The translations under genes were made by a program, and so were the position numbers. The notes below the pieces were generated by a model. That model searched no databases and was not told the DNA's origin. It saw only the letters and a list, made by a program, of their open reading frames with translations. A DNA stretch of 54,793 bases from Archangium violaceum Cb vi76 (lineage in GTDB: Bacteria > Myxococcota > Myxococcia > Myxococcales > Myxococcaceae), in assembly GCF_000733295.1 (NCBI RefSeq), contig NZ_JPMI01000052.1, positions 1 to 54,793 on the forward strand. The letters are read 5' to 3'. Within the stretch, counting starts at the first letter, position 1. Each line of letters opens with the position of its first letter. Of the stretch, positions 17,226 to 30,056 are shown in pieces.

Positions 17226-17984
17226 ATGTCCCCGGAGATAGAAGCCCTCGCGCTGGAGAAGACATACCCACGGCCCTGGTGGCCCCGGGCGCGCTGGCGG
17301 GAGGCTCCCCGGACGGCCCTGCGAGGGGTCTCCTTCGAGGTGCGGGCAGGCGAGGTGGTGGCCCTCATCGGCCCCAACGGCGCGGGGAAGAGCACGCTGT
17401 TACGCATCCTCTCGGGCCTGCTGCTGCCTGGGGCGGGCACGGCGCGGGTGGCCGGGCGCGACGTGGTGCGCGAGCGCCCCGGGTGCCGCCGCGAGGTGGG
17501 CGCCGCGCTCGCGGATGACCGGGGCCTGTCGCCGCGCCTCACCGCGCGCCAGAACCTGCGCTTCTACGCCGCGCTCTACGGCGTGCCCCCGCGCGAGGTG
17601 GAGGCGCGCATCGAGGAGCTGGCCGGACTGCTCGAGGCCCGGCGCCTGCTGGAGCGGGAGGTGCGCACGCTCTCCACGGGCGAGAAGGCGCGGGTGGTGC
17701 TGACGCGCGCCCTGCTCCACCGGCCGCGGGTGCTGCTGCTGGACGAGGTGACGCGCTCGTTGGACCCGGGGGCCGCGCGCCGGCTGCGCACGCGGCTGTT
17801 GACGGACGTGGCCGCACGGGGAGCGGCCGTGCTCTTCGCCAGCCACGACCTGGCCGAGGTGGAGGCCGTGGCGCACCGGGTGCTGCTGCTGGACGGAGGC
17901 CGCATCGCCGCCGAGGGCCCCTTCTCCGAGGTGCGGCCCACCGCCGAGGCCGTCTTCGCCGCCGTGCCCCGGGAGGAGGAGTGA
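17226..17984 (+). CDS. ABC transporter ATP-binding protein (ABC-2 exporter type)
   Basis: Nucleotide-binding subunit of 252 residues. Walker A GPNGAGKST (about residues 43-51), a degenerate signature STGEKARVVL in place of LSGGQ, Walker B VLLLDEVTRSLDP and the switch His in FASHDLAEVE. This arrangement is that of CcmA/NatA/DrrA-type exporters that pair with an ABC-2 permease. The substrate cannot be read from the sequence. The ATG at 17226 directly abuts a G-run that is too close for a standard Shine-Dalgarno. It is translationally coupled to the permease gene through a TGATG junction. Confidence 0.9.
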   Translation: MSPEIEALALEKTYPRPWWPRARWREAPRTALRGVSFEVRAGEVVALIGPNGAGKSTLLRILSGLLLPGAGTARVAGRDVVRERPGCRREVGAALADDRGLSPRLTARQNLRFYAALYGVPPREVEARIEELAGLLEARRLLEREVRTLSTGEKARVVLTRALLHRPRVLLLDEVTRSLDPGAARRLRTRLLTDVAARGAAVLFASHDLAEVEAVAHRVLLLDGGRIAAEGPFSEVRPTAEAVFAAVPREEE

Positions 17985-18781
17985 TGCGCCTGTTGCTCGC
18001 CTTCCTGCGGCGCGACCTCCAGATTCTGACGGCCTACCGGCTCAACGCGCTGCTGCTCGTCTCCGGGGGCCTCTTCACCCTCACCCTCTTCTATTTCCTC
18101 GCCCGCACGGTGGGCGAGTCCCCGGTGGTGCGCGGCCGCTACGGCACGGACTATTTCTCCTTCGCGCTGGTGGGGCTGGCCACCGCCGCCCTGCTGCGCG
18201 CGCTGCAGACGGGCTTTGGCGGCGCGGTCCGCTCGGCGCAGAACGACGGCTCCCTGGAGCCCCTGCTGGGCGCTCCCCTGTCCACCGTGCACGTGGTGAC
18301 ACTCATGGGCGCCTGGCCCGTGGCCAACGCCCTGCTGCGCGCGGTGGGACTGCTCGCCCTGGGCGCGCTCCTCTTCGGCGCCCGGCTCCACCTCCACCCC
18401 GTCTCCTTCGTCCTCACCTTGTTGCTGAGCGCCCTCACCTTCTGCGCGCTCGGCCTGTTGTCGGCCGCCTTCGTGCTCGTCTTCAAGCGGGGAGATCCCT
18501 TCACCTACGCCCTGGACGCGCTCAGCTACCTCTTCGCCGGGGTCCTCTACCCGACAGACGTGCTGCCCCCCCTGCTGCGCACGATGGGCCGCCTGCTCCC
18601 CGCCACCCATGCCCTGCACGGCCTGCGCGAGTCCGCCCTGCGCGGCGCCGGCCCTCGCGAGCTGCTGCCCACCTGGGCCACCCTGTCCCTCTTCTGCCTC
18701 ATCCTCTGGCCCTTGGCGGCGGGCGCGCTGTCCGCCGCGCGCCGACATGTAGAGCAGGCGGGGACGCTGCCCCACAGTTGA
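17984..18781 (+). CDS. ABC-2 type transporter permease
   Basis: Membrane subunit of 265 residues with about six hydrophobic helices and the ABC-2 permease layout: N-terminal [16 protein letters not shown] amphipathic entry, then paired helices, and a late loop [20 protein letters not shown] that is typical of drug/polysaccharide exporters. The ATG overlaps the stop of the ATPase gene by one base, with GGAGGAG at good spacing, so both subunits are made together. Probably a homodimer of the permease with two ATPase chains. Cargo unknown; lipid, antibiotic or polysaccharide export are all possible. Confidence 0.88.
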   Translation: MRLLLAFLRRDLQILTAYRLNALLLVSGGLFTLTLFYFLARTVGESPVVRGRYGTDYFSFALVGLATAALLRALQTGFGGAVRSAQNDGSLEPLLGAPLSTVHVVTLMGAWPVANALLRAVGLLALGALLFGARLHLHPVSFVLTLLLSALTFCALGLLSAAFVLVFKRGDPFTYALDALSYLFAGVLYPTDVLPPLLRTMGRLLPATHALHGLRESALRGAGPRELLPTWATLSLFCLILWPLAAGALSAARRHVEQAGTLPHS

Positions 18782-19115
18782 ACGTCCAATTTCCACCCTT
18801 CCTCTCGTACTGTCGTTCGCCGTGGGCGGAGAAATCGCCTCCCCACCTCCCCGAAAAACCATCCCCCCTTATAATGGAGTGTGCCTTTTCACCCCGTGGA
18901 GGCGGGGCCCGCTGCATCGGCGGCGAGCCCTTCCGACACGAGCTGGCCACGCGGTCCCACCCCGCGGCGGGGTCCCGAAAGGGCAGGTCGGACGTTCGTG
19001 TCGTCTGGGACCCGTCGTGGGTGGGAATTGGAATGGCCCATTACCCCCCCAGGTTCACTTTTTGGCCCTCCAAAGGCGCGGAATTCCGCGCTCTCGGGTG
19101 GCCCAAGGGAGCGTC
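18782..19115 (+). promoter_or_regulatory. Structured upstream/leader region of prkA operon, 334 bp
   Basis: Non-coding. A TATAAT lies at 18870-18875 without a good -35. Downstream, ACCCCGC/GCGGGGT (18959-18973) and GGGTCCC (18970-18976) / GGGACCC (19007-19013) are inverted repeats that share bases, so only one stem can form at a time. TTTGG/CCAAA (19061-19074) and a perfect 16-bp palindrome GCGCGGAATTCCGCGC (19076-19091) follow, ending 24 nt before the ATG. AAGGGAG precedes the start. These could be an operator plus a folded 5' untranslated region; no known riboswitch class is recognised. Confidence 0.45.
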
Positions 19116-21182
<2,067 letters not shown>

Positions 21183-21200
21183 CCACCCAAGGGGGTTGTC

Positions 21201-22310
21201 GTGTCACTGCGGATCCACCAGGACCACTCACGCTTCAAACAAATCGTCCGCGGGAAGATCAAATCCAACCTGCGCAAGTACGTGCAGAAGGGGGAGATGA
21301 TCGGCAAGAAGGGGAAGGACACCATCGCCATCCCCATCCCCTTCATCGACATCCCCCACTTCAAGTACGGCCACAAGGAGCAGGGTGGCGTCGGACAGGG
21401 AGAGGGTGAGGTGGGTCAGCAGCTGTCCCCGGGCTCCGTCCAGCCCGGGGATGGGCACCAGGCCGGCCAGGGAGAGGGGGACCACTCCCTGGAGGTCGAC
21501 GTCACGCTCGACGAGCTGGCGCAGATTCTGGGGGAGGAGCTGCAGCTCCCCAACATCGAGCGCCGGCACAACGAGAAGATCGTCACCCAGAAGATCAAGT
21601 ACACCGGGGTCAACACCACGGGCCCCGAGTCGCTGCGCCACTTCAAACGCACCTACAAGCAGGCCCTGAGGCGGCAGATCGCCATGGGCACGTATGACCC
21701 GGCGCGGCCCATCATCATCCCCACGCGCGAGGACCGGCGCTACCGCAGCTACAAGCTGCAGGAGCTGCCGGAGACGAACGCGGTCATCATCTACATGATG
21801 GACGTGTCCGGCTCGATGGGTGACGAGCAGAAGGAGATCGTCCGCATCGAGAGCTTCTGGCTCGATACGTGGCTGCGCCACCAGTACAAGGGCCTGGAGG
21901 CGCGCTACATCATCCACGACGCCGTGGCGCGCGAGGTGGACCGGGACACCTTCTTCCACACCCGCGAGTCCGGCGGCACGATGATCTCCAGCGCCTACAA
22001 GCTGTGCCGGGACATCATCAAGGCGGACTACCCGAAGAGCGCGTGGAACATCTACCCGTTCCACTTCTCGGACGGCGACAACTGGAGCGCGGACGACACG
22101 CGCCAGTGCATCGAGATGCTTCGCGAGGACATCCTCCCCAGCGTCAACCAGTTCGCCTACGGCCAGGTGGAGAGTCCCTATGGCAGCGGCCAGTTCATCA
22201 AGGACTTGCGCGAGGCCATCGGAGACTCCACCAACGTGGCCTTGAGCGAGATCGCGGACAAGGACGCCATCTACACTTCCATCAAGGATTTCCTCGGCAA
22301 GGGCCGCTGA
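21201..22310 (+). CDS. yeaH: YeaH/DUF444 family protein with VWA-like domain
   Basis: Protein of 369 residues starting with GTG six bases after AAGGGGG. N-terminal basic segment ([17 protein letters not shown]), a Gly/Gln-rich linker (about 62-95), then a von Willebrand A-like domain with a MIDAS-type motif: [13 protein letters not shown] (about residues 198-210), a Thr in [11 protein letters not shown] and an Asp in [12 protein letters not shown]. This is the standard partner of PrkA and SpoVR in many proteobacteria. The molecular role is unknown; metal-dependent protein binding is the reasonable inference. It is the middle gene of the operon, 21 bp before spoVR. Confidence 0.95.
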   Translation: MSLRIHQDHSRFKQIVRGKIKSNLRKYVQKGEMIGKKGKDTIAIPIPFIDIPHFKYGHKEQGGVGQGEGEVGQQLSPGSVQPGDGHQAGQGEGDHSLEVDVTLDELAQILGEELQLPNIERRHNEKIVTQKIKYTGVNTTGPESLRHFKRTYKQALRRQIAMGTYDPARPIIIPTREDRRYRSYKLQELPETNAVIIYMMDVSGSMGDEQKEIVRIESFWLDTWLRHQYKGLEARYIIHDAVAREVDRDTFFHTRESGGTMISSAYKLCRDIIKADYPKSAWNIYPFHFSDGDNWSADDTRQCIEMLREDILPSVNQFAYGQVESPYGSGQFIKDLREAIGDSTNVALSEIADKDAIYTSIKDFLGKGR

Positions 22311-22331
22311 CGGCGGTCCCTGGAGCTCGCG

Positions 22332-23825
22332 ATGCCCAAGAGCCTCACCCCCGGACTCAGTAAGCTGAAAGAGGAAATCGAGGGCTACGCCCGCCAGTTC
22401 GGCCTCGACTTCTTCGAGACCATCTTCGAGGTGCTCACCTACGACGAGCTCAACATGGTGGCCTCCTACGGAGGCTTCCCCACGCGCTACCCTCACTGGC
22501 GCTGGGGCATGGAGTACGAGCAGCTGTCGAAGGGGTACGAGTACGGGCTCTCGAAAATCTACGAGCTCGTCATCAACAACGACCCCTGCTACGCGTACCT
22601 GCTGGAGAGCAACTCGGACGTGGATCAGAAGCTCGTGATGGCGCACGTGTACGGCCACTGCGACTTCTTCAAGAACAACTTCAGCTTCCGCCACACCAAC
22701 CGCCGGATGATCGACGACATGGCGAACCACGCCACGCGCGTGCGCCGGTGGGTGGACAAGATTGGCGTGGAGAAGGTGGAGGACTTCATCGATCGGACGC
22801 TGTCGCTGGAGAACCTGATCGACCAGCACGCGCCGCACATCCGCCGCAACCCGGACCCCAAGCGGGCCGAGGACGAGATGAAGTCCAACGAGCGGGTGGA
22901 GGGCTTCAAGGTGGACCGCGAGTACATGCGCGGCTTCATCAACCCCGCCGAGTTCCTCGACAGCCAGCGCAAGAAGGTCGAGGACGAAAAGCTCAAGGCC
23001 AAGAAGTTCCCCGAGCGTCCACAGCGCGACGTGCTGATGTTCCTGCTGGAGCACGCGCCGCTGGAGCCGTGGGAGTCGGACGTGCTGTCCATCATCCGCG
23101 ACGAGGCCTACTACTTCGCGCCGCAGGGCCAGACGAAGATCATGAACGAGGGGTGGGCCAGCTACTGGCACTCGACGATCATGACCCGGCGCGCGCTGAA
23201 GGATGACGAGGTCATCGACTACGCGGACCGGCACTCGGGCACGATGGGGACGAGGCCCGGAGCGCTCAACCCGTACAAGCTGGGCATCGAGCTGTGGCGG
23301 GACATCGAGGAGCGCTGGAACAAGGGCCGCTTCGGCAAGGAGTGGGACGAGTGCGATGACCTCCGGGCGCGCCGCTCCTGGGACAAGAAGCTGGGAGTGG
23401 GCCGGGAGAAGATCTTCGAGGTGCGCAAGCACTACAACGACATCACCTTCATCGACACGTTCCTGACGCCGGAGTTCGCGATCGAGCAGAAGCTGTTCGT
23501 GTACGGCTTCAACGAGAAGAGGAACTCGTGGGAGATTTTGGACCGTGAGTTCCGGAAGGTGAAGAACAAGCTGTTGCAGGGGCTGACGAACTTCGGGCAG
23601 CCGATCATCGAGGTGGTGGACGGCAACTACGAGAACCGGGGCGAGCTGCTGCTGGCGCACAAGCACGACGGGCAGGACTTGAAGGGGGACTACGCGCGAG
23701 AGACGTTGCGCAACCTCCAGTCGTTGTGGCGGCGGCCCACGTGCATCATCACGCGCTACGACAACAAGGGCGTGCTGTTGCGGTTCGACGGGCAGAACCA
23801 CACCGAGAAGAAGATCGACCTGTAG
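22332..23825 (+). CDS. spoVR: SpoVR family protein (YcgB-like)
   Basis: Protein of 497 residues, matching the SpoVR family length. Recognisable blocks are [17 protein letters not shown]-like N-terminus, the highly conserved [18 protein letters not shown], the [11 protein letters not shown] block and EGWASYWHS. The several conserved His/Glu residues suggest a metal site, but no enzymatic activity is established for the family. In Bacillus, SpoVR is needed for spore cortex formation; in enterobacteria YcgB is a sigma-S-controlled stress protein. GGAG stands 7 nt before the ATG. Last gene of the operon; a palindromic repeat follows its stop codon and may protect or end the transcript. Confidence 0.95.
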   Translation: MPKSLTPGLSKLKEEIEGYARQFGLDFFETIFEVLTYDELNMVASYGGFPTRYPHWRWGMEYEQLSKGYEYGLSKIYELVINNDPCYAYLLESNSDVDQKLVMAHVYGHCDFFKNNFSFRHTNRRMIDDMANHATRVRRWVDKIGVEKVEDFIDRTLSLENLIDQHAPHIRRNPDPKRAEDEMKSNERVEGFKVDREYMRGFINPAEFLDSQRKKVEDEKLKAKKFPERPQRDVLMFLLEHAPLEPWESDVLSIIRDEAYYFAPQGQTKIMNEGWASYWHSTIMTRRALKDDEVIDYADRHSGTMGTRPGALNPYKLGIELWRDIEERWNKGRFGKEWDECDDLRARRSWDKKLGVGREKIFEVRKHYNDITFIDTFLTPEFAIEQKLFVYGFNEKRNSWEILDREFRKVKNKLLQGLTNFGQPIIEVVDGNYENRGELLLAHKHDGQDLKGDYARETLRNLQSLWRRPTCIITRYDNKGVLLRFDGQNHTEKKIDL

Positions 23826-23838
23826 CCCCGTCGTTGAA

Positions 23839-23887
23839 ACCCTCGCCCACCACCCCTCTCCCCCCGGGAGAGGGACGGGGTGAGGGT
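23839..23887. repeat. Dispersed palindromic repeat, full copy
   Basis: Outer arms ACCCTCGCCC and GGGGTGAGGGT flank a perfect 9-bp hairpin CCCTCTCCC (23854-23862), loop CCC, GGGAGAGGG (23866-23874). It lies 14 bp after the spoVR stop codon. Without a T-run it is not a classical terminator, but the stem could block 3' exonucleases. The second member of the family in this window is at 49-82. Confidence 0.75.
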
Positions 23888-23985
23888 GCCTGGCTCCCGG
23901 GTTCCCCCCGTGCCGGAAAACCACCGTTCCCCTGAATCATCCGGGGCAGCCAGGTAACCGAGCCCGCAGTAACAGCGGCCAGAAG

Positions 23986-24015
23986 TTAGGCACAGGCCTG
24001 TAGCTCCACTACACT
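23986..24015 (+). promoter_or_regulatory. Candidate promoter, M23 peptidase gene
   Basis: TTAGGC (23986-23991), 18-nt spacer, TACACT (24010-24015), 11 nt before the ATG at 24027. No Shine-Dalgarno is visible before that ATG. Consensus-based guess only. Confidence 0.35.
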
Positions 24016-24026
24016 GCGCGGGCCCC

Positions 24027-25199
24027 ATGAGACTCGCCACTGCCGTCGTGTGCCTGGGCCTGCTGCTGGCCGCGCCCTTCGCCGAAGCGTCGACCGTCCG
24101 TTACACCGTGAAGAACCGCCGCATCGAGCCCAACCAGCCGATGGCGGTGGCGCTGCAGGAGGCGGGACTGCCGCCGGAGCAGGTGGGGGCGGTGATCTCC
24201 GCGCTCGAGGGCGTGTTCGACTTCCGCAAGTCGCGGGTGGGAGATCAGTTCCGCCTGGTCATCCGCGAGGGCGAGCTGGACTTCTTCGACTACCGGCAGA
24301 GCACGGTGGACGAGTGGCAGGTGCGCCGGGACGGAGACAAGTACGTCGGCAGCAAGCGCTCCATCGAGGTGGAGAAGCAGGTGGGGCTCGTTTCCCTGGA
24401 GATCAACAACTCGCTCTACGAGGCGGCGCTGGAGGCGGGCGAGGATCCGATCATCGGCATGGTGCTGGCGGACGTGTTCGCCTGGGACATCGACTTCTAC
24501 CGGGACGTGCGCCGGGGGGACCGGGCGCGGGCGCTGGTGGAGAAGTTCGTCTCCAAGGGGCGGATTCTCCGTTACGGCGAGGTGCTGGCGGCCACGTACG
24601 AGGGCGAGTCGGTGGGCACCAAGCGGGTGTTCCGCTACGAGCTGCCGGACGGCAAGGCCAGCTTCTTCCAGGAGGACGGGGCGAGCGCGCGCAAGGCCTT
24701 CCTCAAGAGCCCGCTGAAGTACGCGCACGTCACCAGCCGGTTCGGCAGCCGGGTGCACCCGGTGCTCAAGTACGTGAAGGCGCACAACGGCGTGGACTAC
24801 GCGGCGTCTATTGGCACGCCGGTGTGGGCCGTGGCCGACGGCACCGTCACCGTGGCGCACAACACCGGCGCGGGCGGCAACACCGTGTGCCTGCGCCACA
24901 CCAACGGCTTCGAGACCTGCTACCTGCACCTGTCCAAGTACGGCGCCGGTGTGCGCGCGGGCGCCCGCGTCAGCCAGAAGCAGGTCATCGCCTACTCGGG
25001 CAACACCGGCCGCAGCACCGGCCCCCACCTGCACTACGCCCTCAAGCGCAACGGCGGCTTCGTCAACCCGCTCAACCAGAATTTCCCGCGCACGGAGCCG
25101 CTGCCCAAGAACCTGCTCCCGGACTTCCGCGCCAAGGTGGCTCCGCTGGCCCAGCAGCTCGACGCCGTGTCCGTCGCCTCGGCGAGCAGCCAGCCGTAG
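24027..25199 (+). CDS. M23 family metallopeptidase (MepM-like murein endopeptidase)
   Basis: Secreted protein of 390 residues that should cleave peptidoglycan cross-links in the periplasm. Signal peptide about 1-22 (LLLAAPFAEAS). The middle (about 120-230) matches the MepM/Csd3 second domain (LYEAALEAG...DVFAWDIDFYRDVRRGD). The C-terminal LytM/M23 domain (about 232-350) has intact zinc and catalytic residues: His253 and Asp257 in HNGVDYAA, His301 in CYLHLS, His334/His336 in GPHLHYAL. All zinc ligands are present, so it should be an active enzyme and not a degenerate NlpD/EnvC-type activator. It stands alone on the plus strand after the prkA operon. Confidence 0.93.
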   Translation: MRLATAVVCLGLLLAAPFAEASTVRYTVKNRRIEPNQPMAVALQEAGLPPEQVGAVISALEGVFDFRKSRVGDQFRLVIREGELDFFDYRQSTVDEWQVRRDGDKYVGSKRSIEVEKQVGLVSLEINNSLYEAALEAGEDPIIGMVLADVFAWDIDFYRDVRRGDRARALVEKFVSKGRILRYGEVLAATYEGESVGTKRVFRYELPDGKASFFQEDGASARKAFLKSPLKYAHVTSRFGSRVHPVLKYVKAHNGVDYAASIGTPVWAVADGTVTVAHNTGAGGNTVCLRHTNGFETCYLHLSKYGAGVRAGARVSQKQVIAYSGNTGRSTGPHLHYALKRNGGFVNPLNQNFPRTEPLPKNLLPDFRAKVAPLAQQLDAVSVASASSQP

Positions 25200-25357
25200 A
25201 TTTTTCCAGCCTGACCTGAAATGTAGGGTTGCACCTTACTTCCCCGTCTCACCGAAAAACCGGGGAAACGTGCAGGCCCTGTATTTCTGGGCCGACCTGT
25301 CTGATAGGATGGGGTGTTGCCTCGCGTCATCTCCCCCTCAAACCCCCCCAAGACAGA

Positions 25358-26441
25358 ATGTCCGCCATCGCCGAGTTCATCCAGACGGCCGAGGAGCTCC
25401 ATCGTGGGCTCGTCCGGATCAGTGAAGAATTGCAGCAAGGTCTACCCGAGCGCCTGGCGCGCTTTCCGAGGGACCCACAGCAGCGCCAGGCCATGCAGGA
25501 GGAGCAGGCCGCGCTGCTGAAGAAGCGCATCCCGGAAGTCAGCGCCTGGCTGGACAGCCACTTCGCCAGGCTCACCGAGCTGGACATCCACCTCACGGAC
25601 GAGGAGCGCGAGCGGGCGCTGGAGCACCACCGCTCGGCCGTGCAGCCCTACTTCCTGCAGAGCCCCTTCGTGCGGCGCGCCGTGGACAAGCCCCTGGGCT
25701 ACCCGGGTGACTACGTCACGGTGGAGATGATCTTCGACAGCGAGGACCGGGGCGTGTCCACCCTGGCCCGGATCCTGACGCACTACTCCATCAACTGTGG
25801 GCCGGGGAAGGCACACCGGGCACGCGTCCCCTGGCTGCTCGGCCACCTGCACCGCCATACCCAGACGCTGGGGCGGCCCCTGCGCGTGCTGTCCTTCGCC
25901 TGCGGCCCCGAGCACACGCTGCGCGAGTACACCGCCCTGGGCGGCACGGGCTCCTTCACCCTGTGCGACTTCGATCCGGCCCCGCTGGACTTCAACCGCC
26001 GCCAGTTCGAGAAGCTCGCGCGCCTGCCGCGCAACGGCGTGCCCCCGCCCGACGGTGACCTTCACCCAGCTGTCCACCTACCAGCTGCTGCGCCACCGCG
26101 ACGCCCCGGCCACGCTGCGCCACAAGGACGGGCCCATGGACATCATCGTCGCCGCGGGCATCCTCGACTACCTCAAGGACAACGTCATCGCCCGCTTCCT
26201 GGACACCATGGGCTCGCTGCTCGCCCCCGGTGGCCTGCTGCTGCTGACGAACCTGCACCAGGAGAACCCCTGGCGCTCCTTCATGGAGTACGTCTGCGAC
26301 TGGCACGTCATCCACCGCACCCAGGCCCAGTTCCAGGTGGTCTGCGAGGGCCCGCCCGCGCGCAACATCAAGACGGTGGAGAACATCACCGACGCGGAGT
26401 CCAACACCAACATCTTCTGGGCCGGGCAGAAGCAGCGCTGA
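25358..26441 (+). pseudogene. SAM-dependent methyltransferase, interrupted by a one-base frameshift
   Basis: Two frames join to one protein of about 360 residues. Residues 1-230 read from the ATG at 25358 (MSAIAEFIQTAEE) through a helical N-terminal domain and methyltransferase motif I, VLSFACGPEHTL, with the acidic motif II TLCDFDPAPLDF. At about 26040-26056 the frame breaks in a C-rich stretch, and the rest (TVTFTQLSTYQLL to FWAGQKQR, stop 26439-26441) continues in the +1-shifted frame, including DIIVAAGILDYLKD and LLAPGGLLLLTNL of the same fold. Removing one C from the run after GTG at 26039-26041 gives VPRPTVTFTQ and restores the whole frame. It is either a recent pseudogene or a sequencing/assembly error in a homopolymer. 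Substrate unknown. No Shine-Dalgarno is obvious. Confidence 0.82.
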
Positions 26442-26463
26442 GCCCGCGGGGACGCGCCGGCCC

Positions 26464-27051
26464 TCAGTCGTACTCGAAGAGGTACTGCGAGTGGTTGAGC
26501 GCCAGGGCCGTCCCCGTCACCTTGCCGTTGCCCCTCATCACGCGCACGGCCTCGGTGAGCGTGCCCTCGTGGAAGTAGATGGGCTGCATGTCGCCCTTGT
26601 AGTCCAGCCGGAAGCGGTTGGGCCCCAGGTCCTCGAAGGTGCGCTTTCCGTAGCTCACCAGCGTGGAATACACGGTGTCCACCGAGGTGAAGAGCCGCTT
26701 GGGATCGTTCATGCCAATGAGCTTCACCAGCGTGTTGCCCACGTAGGACTTGAAGAAGCCCGTCGCCGTGGAGGCCCCGCACGCCCGGATGGCATCCTCC
26801 ACCGACGGGTAGTGCGGCTCCAGGATGTCCGCAGCCGCGTAGATGAGCCGCAGGAAGTCCGCCACCGGATAGGAGAAGAAATCCACCGGCATCTTCGTCA
26901 CCCGGAGCTGCTGCAACAGCCGCTCCGTGCCCGCACTCCCCGCCCGCTCGTCCACCAGCCCGTACACCGACTTGAAGATGAAGCCACGTACGGTGTCCTC
27001 GGGCCTGCAGATCGCGATCCGCTGAGCGAGGTCGTTCTTGTCACTAGGCAT
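26464..27051 (-). CDS. DUF2378 (TIGR02265) family protein
   Basis: Protein of 195 residues without signal peptide or membrane segment. It matches the myxobacterial TIGR02265/DUF2378 family: VRGFIFKSVYGLV near the N-terminus, a middle YPVADFLRLIYAAADIL and CGASTATGFFKSYVGNTLVKLIG, and the C-terminal GNGKVTGTALALNHSQYL. The fold resembles heme-NO-binding-like (HNOB/V4R-type) ligand sensors in outline, but the family's function is not established. GGAAGG stands seven bases before the ATG. Convergent with the broken methyltransferase gene (22-bp gap) and divergent from glgP over a 400-bp region that contains an inverted repeat in its leader. Confidence 0.85.
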   Translation of the reverse strand: MPSDKNDLAQRIAICRPEDTVRGFIFKSVYGLVDERAGSAGTERLLQQLRVTKMPVDFFSYPVADFLRLIYAAADILEPHYPSVEDAIRACGASTATGFFKSYVGNTLVKLIGMNDPKRLFTSVDTVYSTLVSYGKRTFEDLGPNRFRLDYKGDMQPIYFHEGTLTEAVRVMRGNGKVTGTALALNHSQYLFEYD

Positions 27052-27451
27052 GAAAGAACCTTCCGGGTTCCAGGCCGGGGGCAGGACCTGGATGCGCGCC
27101 CTTCTCTACCAGAGTCCTCGCCTGATCGGCGAGGTCTCTCCACTCGCGCCAGCCGCGATGGGGCACCCGCCCCTCTCGGCGAGCCCACTGCCGCCCGCCC
27201 TGCATGAGGGGCCCCCGTCTCCGGGCCGCCAGGGCTGGCGAGAGACCCGCACCGTTCCCTGAAAACCCCGCGAGGCGGGACGGGGAATTCCGACTCACGT
27301 TCGTTCCGGAAGTGCCCGCCCGCTCTGGGAGCACGCATTTTTTCTTTCGGTGCGGGATGGAGCGGTGACAGATACCCTGGCAAGCCCCGCGCACCGCCTG
27401 ACGGCGGGCGCATGACGACACCTGATTCACCGAACGAAGAGCTCCACGCAT
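27052..27451. other. Divergent intergenic region, 400 bp, with a 29-nt inverted repeat
   Basis: Holds the promoters of the DUF2378 gene and glgP. The clearest element is at 27111-27139: AGAG-T-CCTCGCC, loop TGATC, GGCGAGG-T-CTCT, that is 11 base pairs with one T-T mismatch. A T-rich stretch, ATTTTTTCTTTC (27340-27351), stands out from the GC-rich background. No promoter hexamers convince me and no small gene is visible. Confidence 0.5.
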
Positions 27452-29962
<2,511 letters not shown>

Positions 29963-29997
29963 GCGGCCGGAGGGCTTCGGCTCGAGGCTGAAAACGA

Positions 29998-30032
29998 GAG
30001 GCCGCCCCGGAAACCCCGGAGCGGCCTCTTTT
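29998..30032. terminator. Bidirectional intrinsic terminator between glgP and the large lipoprotein gene
   Basis: GAGGCCGC (29998-30005) pairs with GCGGCCTC (30021-30028), then one C-A mismatch and CCGG/CCGG, loop AAACC, followed by TTTT (30029-30032). On the minus strand the stem is also followed by T-rich sequence (CTCTCGTTTT), so it can end both convergent transcripts. Confidence 0.85.
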
Positions 30033-30056
30033 CACATCCGATGAACGAGCCGAGCG

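Noticed and set aside
21228-23924. Long minus-strand frame across yeaH and spoVR
   Set aside because: Same GC-driven shadow; the plus strand carries two well-known families in full.
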